In this document: in pieces, positions 23,880-35,010 of the stretch
How the letters are laid out: each line of letters opens with the position of its first letter
Position numbering within the stretch: position 1 is the first letter of the stretch
NCBI GenBank assembly: GCA_951230915.1
Contig: OX579634.1
Location: 11,310,725-11,374,724, forward strand
Direction: 5' to 3'
Length of the DNA: 64,000 nt
DNA from: Antitrichia curtipendula
Taxonomy: Eukaryota; Streptophyta; Bryopsida; Hypnales; Leucodontaceae
Notes under the pieces: generated by a model
Databases searched by the model: none
Seen by the model: only the letters and a program-made list of their open reading frames with translations
Told to the model about the DNA's origin: nothing
Program-made: the position numbers and the translations under genes

Positions 23880-25528
23880 AGCCCCGCCTAAGCACACCCA
23901 AAAAAACTTCCGAAATTCGCAAAGAAGCTTACACACTCAATTCCTGCACACACACACAAAAGCTCATTCCAATTCAACCCTGGAAAACCAAACCCCTCCT
24001 CACTATCTCCTCAAAATGTCCTCAAACCCAGAATCCCTTAGAATGTTGACGGAAAAGCACTTGATAAACCAAAACAACTGCACAAAAGCTCAACCCATGC
24101 GAAAGCAAAAGCACTGACGCACCTCCGCAAACACAGACTTGCTGTGTGAGAACTAGACACAGTCTAGCCAGCGAAAAAGAGAAGCTGGTAAATGAAAAGT
24201 GAAGAGAGGAGAGCAGGAGCCTACCCTGGCACACGACGCAGACAACACGGCACCGAGGTGGGAATGCGAAATGAGGGGTGGATTCAGGACATGGGCTTGT
24301 CTGGTCCGATGATGAGACGAACCAACGGTGCCAGAGCTTCGGTCACGCCGGTCACTCTCACCTCGGGAGCAGTGGGATGTTTTTTCTATATTTTTTTTTA
24401 AATTTATTTTGGTTTTGATTTTTGGTATGATTCCAGCGTGGCAAGTGGGCTTTTGCCTCCGTCACTTTGGGCAAAGCTACTGCTCAGCTCACCGTTCTAT
24501 TCTGTACAAGCAGACAAAAGGACTGGAGGAAGAACTGGAGTACCCCTTCAAATATCCTCCACTCCTCTGCTGCTGCTGTGGGGCCTGTGGCAGAGTGGCC
24601 TCGGTTGTTCCGCGGTGCTTCGTTTGTGGGCCGTCGATGGTAGACCATTTCGATCGGATGGCCATCATAACTGATGTCACTTATTACTGCTGGGAGTTCA
24701 GTTGTTGATGTGGCTTCTGTTCTCACTACTCTATGGTACTCGAGAGAATCATTGGTGAACTTTTTACGTGGCGTAACATGATGTTTATTATGGCTAAACA
24801 CGAAGTCTAAGTATCTCACAAGGATGGTTTAACGGAAATGGAAGTCACACGGTGGCCACACGTGGCCCAGAAGGCAGAATAACATTGCTGAGTGAAACGC
24901 TGGTTCGTCTTCTCAATAGCTGTGGTCGTAGCAAATTAAGAGGAAGGCATTAAAAGTTACAGTAATGTGCAGCAGAAACTGTTTGCAAGCAAGCCATCAA
25001 CGAAGCCGAACCACAAGCTTCGATTTAGAACGCTTTCAAAACTATAGAAGAAAATGAAGGTAAACGGACTATGATGGCGAAGTGGTTTCATCTTTCAGAG
25101 GCATGAAATTCTTCATGAACTCTACGCCATTGGAAAACAGTGAGCATAGCCATGAACGAGAGAAGCGAAAGGATGAGCTTGCCATGTTGTACGTTTCAAA
25201 AGGAGAAATAATCGGAGGCCTCCAAACTCCCGAGTGACAACTCTGTCACCAAAATTACACAAGCAGAATTCTGCTTGAAAATTGTGCAATAGCAATAAAG
25301 AGACTATGTACCCCCATTGATATTCAGCAAGAGCTTCATCTTGAGCTGTAACAATGTGTGAAACATCAGTGACACACAAAGCTTCAATTCCGAGGAGTCA
25401 ACTGCTGCATTGAGCAGGTGAAAAAAAATTCCAAAGTGGTGATGATCAAGTCACTTAAAAATACCTAGCCGTGATGTCCATTTGCTCATTGAACTTCTAC
25501 TGTGCAGCTCTTCCTAACCAGTTCCTCT
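23880..25528. other. isomerase upstream region and rhomboid 3' region
   Basis: The stretch from 23880 to about 24900 is relatively GC-rich and should contain the isomerase promoter and leader. GGCCACACGTGGCC near 24853 contains an ACGTG core of the G-box/ABRE type, but lies almost 1 kb from the start codon. Open frames on both strands around 24330-24820 overlap each other and have no family motif. The part from about 24900 to 25528 is presumably the rhomboid 3' flank. Confidence 0.5.
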
Positions 25529-26470
25529 TCACCATCGTCGGCGAAGGCTGATCCATGCCAATGCCCCCACCAGCGCGCCTCCCAAATGCCCCGCATGCGC
25601 GGTGCGCGAGCCTTCATTGCGGGCTTGCCAGACATCAGACCCAATCAGGTACACTCCGAAGAGAGCCGCCGGCACAGGAATGAAGAAGTTCACCATGATG
25701 ATCCGCGTCGGGAAGAGGAGGATGTGAAGCAACACGATTGCATTGACGGCCCCACTGGCGCCCAGTGCACTGGGTGTGTAGCGCGCATTGAAGCGATGTT
25801 GGGGAATGTTTTCCAGCCACGGCACCACAAAGGCGCAGTACACAAGATGGCCCACTGACCCCGCAATCCCGCCAGCCAGGTAAAGATTCAGCAGCCAGCG
25901 GCCCCCCAAGAGCTGCGCAATCTCCGTGCCAAAGAAGTAGAGACCGAGCATGTTCATCGCCAGGTGATCAAACTGGGCTTGACTGAACGCCGACGTCACG
26001 ATTGTGTGTAGTTGGCCGCTCCTGATCGAGTTCACAGAAACCATGAAATTGTTTGCCATGAACCGGGGATCGACCACCTGCCACAAGCCAAACACCCCCA
26101 GGTTCACCCCTATCAACCCCCAAACCACAGTTCGCGAGCTTCCTCTGCCGTAGCCACCTCCGTACCCTCCAAACCCGCCCCCGGCATAGCTTCTTTGAAA
26201 CCCCAGCCTTCGCCGAACTGAGTCGGACCACCTCGACAACGAAGACTTCCGGAGAGAGGAAACCAGGTCCTGTTGACCTGCTTGAACAAGCAAGGGACTC
26301 AATGCAGGTCCTCCCCTCGGCGATGCAAAACCCCGCAGCAATGGTGAAGCCAAGTGTTCTCGACCAGCATGGGGTCTCCACAGCAACCTCGCCGGAGGTA
26401 GCAAGCTCCGGAGAGGGGCAGACACAGCTACCTGTCGACCAGCCTGCCTCAAGAGCGCAAGAGAGAGCAT
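25529..26470 (-). CDS. RBL12: mitochondrial rhomboid-like serine protease (RBL12/PARL type)
   Basis: A single uninterrupted frame of 313 residues on the minus strand. Residues 1 to about 95 are Arg-, Ser- and Leu-rich with few acids, as in a mitochondrial presequence, and are followed by a Gly/Tyr-rich linker (96-110). The rhomboid domain follows: HLAMNM (169-174), the catalytic serine S239 in GASGA (237-241), and the catalytic histidine H295 in GHLGG (294-298), with six or seven hydrophobic segments between 114 and 310. The family cleaves membrane-embedded substrates. RBL12 is a mitochondrial member in Arabidopsis; assignment to that branch rests on the presequence and the ALGASGAVNAI text. 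The start is the first Met of the frame and has purines at -3. It is divergent from the dehydrogenase gene 1.9 kb away. Confidence 0.93.
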   Translation of the reverse strand: MLSLALLRQAGRQVAVSAPLRSLLPPARLLWRPHAGREHLASPLLRGFASPRGGPALSPLLVQAGQQDLVSSLRKSSLSRWSDSVRRRLGFQRSYAGGGFGGYGGGYGRGSSRTVVWGLIGVNLGVFGLWQVVDPRFMANNFMVSVNSIRSGQLHTIVTSAFSQAQFDHLAMNMLGLYFFGTEIAQLLGGRWLLNLYLAGGIAGSVGHLVYCAFVVPWLENIPQHRFNARYTPSALGASGAVNAIVLLHILLFPTRIIMVNFFIPVPAALFGVYLIGSDVWQARNEGSRTAHAGHLGGALVGALAWISLRRRW

Positions 26471-26629
26471 GGTTCTTCACTTGTTCCTTGAATCAGCAAC
26501 ATGTTCTAACGGCTTGCCAACATGTCCACGCCTCTACTCACCTGTGACACATCGTTCATATGCTACTCTCTAGTGCAATGCATGTTTCGGCAATTGACCC
26601 CTGACAAAACAGAACGATTCAAAATTCAG

Positions 26630-26795
26630 TTAACCCTTTCGTGCCAAAACTACAAAATAGAAAGTCTGGTTTGGAAGACTAGAGCTCGTAATTTCTAGAA
26701 CACATTTGTATCTTACTTAAAACTGCCAAAATGATTCTTTCCACACTTATAGAGCAGAAAGTGGTCACTCTAGTCTGTTTAGGCGCTAAGGGATA
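26630..26795. mobile_element. possible small inverted-repeat element
   Basis: TTAACCCTTTCGTGCC at the left and GGCGCTAAGGGATAA at the right are imperfect inverted repeats bounding 166 bp of unique sequence upstream of the rhomboid gene. No clear target duplication remains (TTAA against ATAA). It may be a decayed MITE. Confidence 0.35.
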
Positions 26796-28363
26796 AAACA
26801 GTGCAAGTACAATCCAAGCTGAGCAGAATACATAGTGAGCTCAAAATCGAGACTATCATCAAAACAATAGACTTGAAATCATAATGAATTGAGCAAAAGT
26901 GATCAAACTCAAAAACTTTCAACCCAAAACTTGTAAAGCATGAAGGAATGCTTAACATGGTAGAGGTTGAGAAAATTAACAACGCATAAATTGCAATGCA
27001 CTGAGCAGTTTAAGCGAGTATATAGACTCAGTTGTTGCCACCTTTTCTTAAAAACATTCCAAAACTTAGGACTGCACCCTAATTTACACATTAACGTGCT
27101 ACGGAGTACATGCCAATTTCAAGCAAAAAGATTCAGGCAAAGAGCTCTCATAGCAAAGCACTCAGATCCTCTTCACATGAGCATCAATGAAACGACCAAC
27201 GGAAGAACTGATATAACTCAGAGCTGCGTAAGTCCACAAATTGACAACAGAAACTCCACCATCCGGCAATCTCTAAATTATCGGTAAAATATCCATAAAC
27301 CCCACCCAAACCACCGTCACTCTAAATTATCGGTAAAATGCACTAAAGATAAAGAGCTCGCCGGTCCAACCCCTATAACCGAAATCTGAATGACCTAAAA
27401 CTTATACATTTTCTTCCATCTCAGCAACTTCAATTTCTGAAACCCTGACTCCTAACGGAGATACAAGAACAGGTTCGTCAAAAGACGCGAGTCCAATAAC
27501 CCTAAAACCTCCACGACGTCACCATCTCCACAAATACAGTCCAGGGAAAAGAAAAATCCCTGTGAAAATGAAATCTACGTTCAATTCTATGAATCATAAA
27601 CGCGTAAAAAAACTCGTCTCAGCTCATTAGGTTATACCCGAGTGTGCCCTAAACAGAAGCTCCGAAAAAATAAGAAAAATTAACATGCGAAATTCAACTT
27701 GCATAGAGGAGACAAGCTCAGGAATTACACCTGCTAAAAAACCGCGAGCAGTAATTCAGAAGCTGCGAAGCAATCGAAACCGCCCACGACAACACCGACA
27801 CTCCAACACGCAACCAAATACCAGGGCCGATCGAAAAAACGAAAAGCAGAAAGCACCGCTCGGCGTGGCACAAAATCGTCCTCGATTCTCAAATTGATCA
27901 AGCAATCACTGACGGCGGTGCAATTTTGTTCCAGAGCTACCACAATAAAAAGAACTACAGTTCGACACGAAAATGAATTCAACGCAGTCGGAGACTTTCA
28001 AGACGTTGACGATGGCGGAATCTCACCTGGCACTTCTCATCGAAACTTCATCCAACCGGACGATCTCTGTTCATCAAAACATAGGTTGCGAACTCGTCGT
28101 TCTGGCACTGACAAGGACTGCTCGCAAAGTCACAAGTTCACGAACCCACGGCATCTCTCCAACATGCGGCCTGTCTACCTTTCCAACTTCAGGAGACGGC
28201 ACGATCGGCGTGATGATAGCTGCGAATTTTCAATTTCATGTGATTTGAAGAGTAGCAAATTAATTCCGTTGCAGGACTCTAAAGGCTATGTGTTAATTAA
28301 TTCTACCTGGTGGACTGCTCTGGAGAGAATTTTCTTGCGAAGATTGGAACGCTTTGACGGTTC
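26796..28363. other. divergent promoter region, rhomboid / dehydrogenase
   Basis: Lies between two genes read in opposite directions, so it should hold both promoters and leaders. A near-perfect direct repeat, CTCTAAATTATCGGTAAAAT, occurs at about 27270 and 27321. Open frames at 27685-28367 are GC-rich but overlap in several frames and show no domain, so they are more likely leader sequence than genes. Confidence 0.5.
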
Positions 28364-31267
28364 ATGAATTTGCACGCGATGGCGAGTATTCGCGTGGTGG
28401 GCGTGGTGGGCGCGGGGCAGATGGGGTCTGGCATTGCGCAAGTGGCCGCCGCGGCGAAGATGCAGGTGATCATGGCGGATGTGGACGACGCGGCGCTCGG
28501 TCGCGGCTTGCGTTCCGTCTCGTCCTCTTTGTCGCGCTTCGTGAAGAAGCAATTACTCTCCCAGGTTTCTCCTCATCCTTCTTTCCGATCCGACCGTGTC
28601 CCTTCGCTCAATTCTTTGTTGAAATAGTACTTGCCATGGCGTTACATGCGCTTTCACAACCCAAGATGTATATCACAGAACGGAAATTGGGCACAGTATG
28701 ATTGCCCTTGCATGGAGAGTACTATTCTTTTGGGAATTGAATGTTGGTGTTGGTAGTTCGAAATCGAAAAGAGAGTAATTCGCATCAGGAGGGTTTTCTG
28801 AAAGTTAATTGCAATCTGAGCTTGATTTCTGGAAGTTTAGTTTTGCTGTTGCTGAGCCTGCTTTGGGGTGCCTGGTTTCTTGAGCTTTGTATGGGCTATG
28901 GGGGAAATGAATGCATGCTTGCAGGAGGAGGCAGATGCAACAATGTCAAGACTACGCACCACCACGTCGTTGCAGGAGATGAAGGACGCCGATGTGGTGA
29001 TTGAGGCCGTGGCGGAGAACGAGGGATTGAAGACTCGCATCTTCAGGGAGCTCGACATGTTGCTCAAGCCATCCGCCATCTTGGCTTCCAACACGAGCTC
29101 CATCTCTATCACCCGTCTCGCGGCCTCCACGCAGCGTCCCAAGCAGGTAAGGAAACGGCGACCCTAGAGATTCTTGCCGAAAATCTAGGAATCCAAATCT
29201 ATCATCCTACTTCTATCAAATGTTTTGCTAAAGTTTTTATGTTGGTTTGCTACATTGACATTATTAACATAGAAAGGAGCAAACAAACAAATATTGCATA
29301 TTCCGTGGGGGTAAAAGACTTTAAGTTGAGGAAAGTCATCCAATCTTGGACCAATCAAATCGGAATGGGACAATGATTCATTCAGGTATCTAAAAAGCAT
29401 AGGGTACGGTCTTTCAAGTGCTAAAGGATGTTTTGGCTAAAGAATGTACTCATAACATCTTATGTCAGCATGCACCACCAAAAATTTCTTGCTAAAATGA
29501 TGACAGTGCCCTAGTTGCATAAAAGCATCCTAAATCCTAAACCCTTAAGAAAAGAGAATACTCGTGGTTGCAGGTGATAGGTATGCATTTTATGAATCCA
29601 CCTCCGTTAATGAAGCTTGTGGAGATTGTGCGTGGGATGGAAACGAAAGATGAAGTGTTCGATACGATCAAAGCTCTAGCTGAGAGGTACTACTCTAATC
29701 AAAATAATTCCTTACTATCTTTCAATTTCTATAAAAACCTTGAATGTTCTCTTTTTGGAGTGTCAAAAGAAGGGGATCATGACTACAATTCACCTTGATT
29801 CCCTGAATACCATCTTCTCTAATATCTCAATTTCTATTCTATCTTAGCACCTTAGGCAACAGACATGTTCTATCCAAAACTCACTTTATCCTTTCGTTAT
29901 AATAGTCTACTATGTCACAAGAAAGTTGCACGCAAATGTGATGATGAAAATTTTGATGAGTGTAAAATTAATTAGAAGTAATGTAAAAGTAGAACCTCAT
30001 CAAACAAAATATCAAGCTTGGGAGTAGCAAATATGTATTTCTATAATTAGGTTGCATTTTTCACATTACTGGACATGACTTCAATGGTTGAATCTATTCA
30101 ATTGTGATCAAGCATCAATCTGTAAAGAATCCCGTAGTGCTACAGAAATACAAGATTATAAGATTTAGTCAATGATTGGTTGCGACCTCTACAAAACTAA
30201 GTTTATGTAAGTTTGGGTTCTCATAAAAGTTATGGTTTCTAAACCACCTTCTTGATTTATGGTTGCAATCCCATGTTCCTCTTTAGTATCAATATTACAT
30301 GAAATACTAAATTGTTACAAAAATTCATATAATCTAATCATATTTATTTTGGGTGTTTAGATTGTGATTGTAAAGAAGTCTTGGTGTTATTAACCCCATC
30401 ATATGAGGTAGAATAGGGGGTGTTAGAGCTAGCCCATAAATGAAGACAATCTTTAAATCACATTCCAAACCTCTATAAGGGAAAGAATACCATGAGAGAA
30501 AACAAGAAAATTAGGTTGTATCTAATTTGACAACTAATGGGATATAAATCATGAGGTGTGACCCCCATAGGGTGCATTGGTACCAAGAAGACCACATCTT
30601 AACCTTGTCATTACATTTGTACCATGAGGGAGTATTTCAACCTTAAGAGGGAGAAAACACACCTTTTATACAACCCTCCAAATTTCAATTATTTATCCAT
30701 GCCATCTCAAGGTTAAGATAGTTTCCCTTGATGTAAATGTACCTTGTATATGAAGGATCATCTAAACTTGAAGGAGGTAAAGTAAGATTATTTTGACTTT
30801 TTAATCTTATTGTGAAATCGTTTTGTCCTTCTCAAAGGTCAAGATATTTCCCTATATTAGTGTGAATGTATTCTAGTGGAGGTTTATAGTGGAAGTAGCG
30901 TTTTCATTGTGTATTGCATGGTGGCAGGTGTGGGAAGATAGTGTGCAGTGCAAAGGACTATCCAGGCTTTATTGTCAACCGAATATTAATGCCACAAATC
31001 AACGAGGCGTTCTATTGCATGCAAGAGGCGGTGAGCACCCCCACAGACATTGACACAGCTATGAAGTTGGGCACCAATCAACCTATGGGTCCCTTGGCAC
31101 TAGCTGACCTCATTGGCCTTGATACTTGTCTCTCCATCATGCAAACACTTCACACCGGTCTTGCCGACTCCAAGTACCGACCTTGCCCCCTCCTTGTTTT
31201 GTATGTTGATGCTGGTTGGCTTGGCCGCAAGAGTGGCCGCGGAGTTTACTCATACTCTAATTTGTGA
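28364..31267 (+). CDS. 3-hydroxyacyl-CoA (3-hydroxybutyryl-CoA-type) dehydrogenase
   Basis: Four exons, 28364-28564, 28925-29146, 29574-29686 and 30928-31267, encode 291 residues, the size of plant and bacterial 3-hydroxybutyryl-CoA dehydrogenases. The Rossmann loop GAGQMG is at 16-21; SNTSS at 122-126 holds the active-site Ser; H146 and E158 ([17 protein letters not shown]) form the catalytic dyad with the family's 12-residue spacing; N196 lies in FIVNR. The C-terminal domain follows with [14 protein letters not shown] and [10 protein letters not shown]. It catalyses NAD-dependent oxidation of 3-hydroxyacyl-CoA in beta-oxidation. The chain ends SNL, which could act as a weak peroxisomal signal; this is inference. 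A second Met at residue 6 is an equally good start. The third intron exceeds 1.2 kb and is AT-rich. Confidence 0.95.
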
Positions 31268-33089
31268 TTGTTCTTTCATCCTCCATTTCTATAAGATCTT
31301 TGTAACATTTTTTTTTCCACTTTTAATGGGAGACAATTAGAATCTTCATGGAAGTGTTGTCTTTGCAATCTGAGGGTACAAGAGGGAAATTAAAATAGGA
31401 TTATAATTGATACAACTTTTGAGGGTGTGTGAAAATAGGCTATATAATTTATTCATCTTTGAATAGGAGCACGCTTAGATTCTTAGGATGATTTACTTGT
31501 GATGTAAGGATACTTGATAGAATCTAAATAAGATAAGAATTGCCACAATTTTTAAGAGTGTATCTAGTGGGTTGTAAAATTGTAGAGGAACTTGGAATGT
31601 TGGGGTGATATGTGTGATATGAGAATACTAGAGAGATTTAGAATAGGATGAAATTGACCAAATTGTAGAAAGTGTCTAATGGATATGTGAAATTGGCCCA
31701 ACTTTAAATGCGAGCCAACTTCAATGCATGGGGTGATATATTTTGACATGAGGCTACTAATGTACTAAAGTAGCATTTTGAATTGGTTTAACTTTTCAAG
31801 GTGGGTGTCAAATGGGCAAGAAAATAATATGCTCATTATTGTGGTGATATAAATTATCTTAGGTCTCTACAAGTTAACAATGAATTTTTCTTCACTTGTA
31901 AATAGTGTAGATACCAAGAGTGGTATGAGCTTGAGATTGTGCACAAAATTATTGTGGATTTCTTTTTCAAAGGTGTTGAGGCAACTCCGTAAAAATGTTA
32001 TGTAGCTTAGATCATAAAAGTATCAAGATCTCCAAATAAGAAATTGTAAATCTACTAGTTGTTTGGTCCTTATTCAAAAGTTTCAATGATTGATGGAAAG
32101 ACAATAGAATATATTTCATAAGGTGGGTACATCCTAAACCACCACAAATTGAGATGTGGGTAATTTGAAGGCTAAGTAATTAATAGTGAAATCAAGAGAA
32201 CAAAGAAATGTGTAGAAAAAGAAGAATGCACAATCAATTTTCTGATTTTGGCAAATATGAGACTATAATAGGGGTACAAAGTTCTAAAAGTCGAGTGTTT
32301 GAAATAGTTCATAGGTAGCTAGTGAACAATCACATTCAAAAGCTCCCTTTCCCAAAGTGTCAAAAGTAAAAGAAATGGAGTTGAAACTGTATTATTTATA
32401 TTCCAAAAAATATGCAAGCTCCTAAAGCAACAAGCAACTTAAAAGCTTGTTAGAGACTTAAATCCTCAAGTTATATTAGCTTTAAAGCTTGGACATGTAC
32501 TGCAATAACATAAACATAATCAAAAGCCACCATATCTTACTTATTGACAGCCTTCGGTATGTGTTTAAACCATTTTGGAGCTTATTTTAGAGTGTGGTTT
32601 AAGAGGCTATGCAATTTTGGGGGTACCCACTATAGTCATTTGGCCCCCAATCCTCTTCTACATATTCACTAAGGTAGGAAGCTCAAAAACCACTCATCTA
32701 AGGGATTGTCCACCTTAATTTTTTCATGTATTTTCTTGGAAGGGAGTATTTTTAGCTCATTTTTTAGACAAAGAAAAATAGATGACGAATATAACACAAG
32801 TGATTTCATATTTTTTGAAGCATTTTGAATTACTTACAAATTTTCAAACGAGTTGTGCCATAGGCCCCTATTTATGACCTTAGTACTCTATGAACCGTTC
32901 ACTTGCAATTTCTAAAGAAAGATGGGAAAAATAGAGACAATGATTGACTTTTGCAATTAACAATGTTTTTTGCTCGATTCATTCAAATGACTATAGTGGC
33001 TAGTTTAAGAACCACCTCATGTTCATTTCATAGCTACTAGTATGCCATGTGCCACTGCTACAATCCAAATAAAATTAAAAATATTTTTT
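31268..33089. other. AT-rich intergenic stretch
   Basis: Contains the dehydrogenase 3' flank and decayed AT-rich sequence. No gene or clear repeat is visible here. Confidence 0.5.
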
Positions 33090-34400
33090 TTAATTTTTTA
33101 ATTCATTAAAACTTTGAAATTCAATAACTTTCACACTGTAGTGTGAAAGGTTGCATTCATACTACGAATAAAAGGTTTCATACACAAAGGAATGCAAAGG
33201 CTTTGTTTTGTAGCGTTTGGACATTTAATACAAAAGTTATGTTTTTTTCCATATAAAAGATAATTTAGTTCAACTTTTTAATTAAAAAAATCCATAACTT
33301 TCACACCGTATGTTCAAACGCTACAAAATTGACACAAATAGAAAGCTTTATCGACAAAAGAGTGCAAGGGCTTTGTTTGGTGGCATTGGAGCATGCAACG
33401 TGAAAGTTATGAGTTTTTGTAAAAAAAAAGAGAATTTAAATTAATTACCAGCCTAGTAAATATTTTTTTTGAAATTCAATAACTTTCCCACCGTTTGTCC
33501 GAACACCATGAAACAAAGTCTATGCACCCCTCCTTGTCAAGAGCTTTTGAGCAATACCAAGAACACCACTAGACGACTCACGGTTTGTTAGATCTCAACG
33601 TATTAAACAAAACAAAACAACCTAATTTAAGGTATAGATTAGTGAGCCTTGTTGTCACAATATAAGAAGATAGAAGTAAAAGTAATTTTTTACTTTTTTA
33701 ATTCATTCAAACTTTGCAATTTAATAATTTTTATATGATAGGTCCAAATGCTACACAACAAAGCTTGTGCTCCCCCCTCATAGAGAGTTTTTCAACTGTC
33801 CTTTGTTTCTAATGTACTTTGTGCCATTCCAACAGCCAAAAAATTAAAAATAATTCTATGATTTTTTAATTTATTAGAACTTTGAAATTCAATAACTTTT
33901 ACACTATAATGTGAAAGGTTGCATTTTTGATCCAAATAGAAAGTTTTGTGTACAAAAAAGTGCAAAGGCTTTGATTTGTAGTATTTGGATATATAATACA
34001 AAAGTTATGGTTTTCTTCCAAATAAATGATAATTTAATTTAACTTTTTAATTAAAAGAATTCATAACTTTCACACTTTAGGTCCAAAAATGCCACAAAAT
34101 TGGCATGAATAGAAGGCTTTATGCAGAGAGGAGTGCAAGGACTTTGTTTTGTAGCATTTGGACATGCGATGTGAAAATTATGATTTTTTGCTAAATAAAA
34201 GATAATTTAAATTAATTTTCAATTCATTAAAAACTTTGAAATTCTATAACTTTCACAACGTTTGTCCAAACGCCACAAAACAAAGTCCATGCACCCCTCC
34301 TTGTCAAGAGCTTTTGAGCGATACCAAGAACGCCGCTAGATGCCTCACGGTTCATTAGATCTCAACATATCAAACAATACAAACAACTTGATTTAAGGTA
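33090..34400 (+). repeat. ~785-bp-offset direct duplication of a CATAACTTTCACACC-rich repeat
   Basis: The segment from about 33090 to 33660 is repeated at about 33870-34400 in the same orientation and order: CAATAACTTT(C/T)ACACT, GTGAAAGGTTGCATT, GTGCAAAGGCTTTG, TACAAAAGTTATG, TTCATAACTTTCACAC, CACCCCTCCTTGTCAAGAGC and AACCTAATTTAAGGTATAGA. Inside each copy the word ATAACTTTCACAC recurs every 170-185 bp. Related stretches lie at 42700-43870 and 57240-57445. No protein is encoded. Confidence 0.8.
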
Positions 34401-35010
34401 TAGATTTATAGGGACAACTCTTAAATGCCTGTGCAATTTTTGAGCATCCTACCTTATTGCACAACCCTTCATCCCACTTTGGTATAGAATTGCAAGATGA
34501 CAATGTACAACAAGGAAAAATAACACCTTGCTGCCACAGATTGAATCTTGACACGTGGATGGTCAATTACTTGAGCACTTCATAGACCTCAGAGACCGAA
34601 TATGCAAAATTCTCTTCTCAAGTTCTTCATTATCGATGTTTATTGACACATGAGCAACTACTGACTAGTTCGATAATTTACATTGTAGCACGAAAGCTAC
34701 TCGAGTATACTCCATTGGGAGTAAACTCCAAGCTTGCTTCACAATCCTCAACAAATACCCTGCAGTTAGCTCACAGCAACGCCAGGGCTTCTAATTGTTG
34801 CCTCTCAATTCTCGTGGAAATTCAGAATCCTAAACCATAAAACCATAAACCCTAAAAAACATAAAAAACATAAAAAACATAAAAACCATAAACCCTTGTT
34901 GTACAGTACACCAGAGTCAACGGGCATTGGGGGTGGTCCTCAAAAATCTCCCAAGTCGGTCCTGAATTTGATCGTCAGTTTCAAAGTCCAGATCAAGAGA
35001 GTTCTCTCTC
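34401..35010. other. photolyase 3' flank with short A-rich telomere-like tract
   Basis: Around 34830-34900 a run of AAACCATAAA and CCTAAAAAACATAAAAAACA words resembles a decayed telomere-like or simple repeat. The rest presumably contains the photolyase 3' untranslated region. Confidence 0.5.

Noticed and set aside
25968..26480. 170-residue minus-strand frame
   Set aside because: Shifted-frame shadow of the rhomboid gene, whose own frame contains the catalytic GASG and HLGG.
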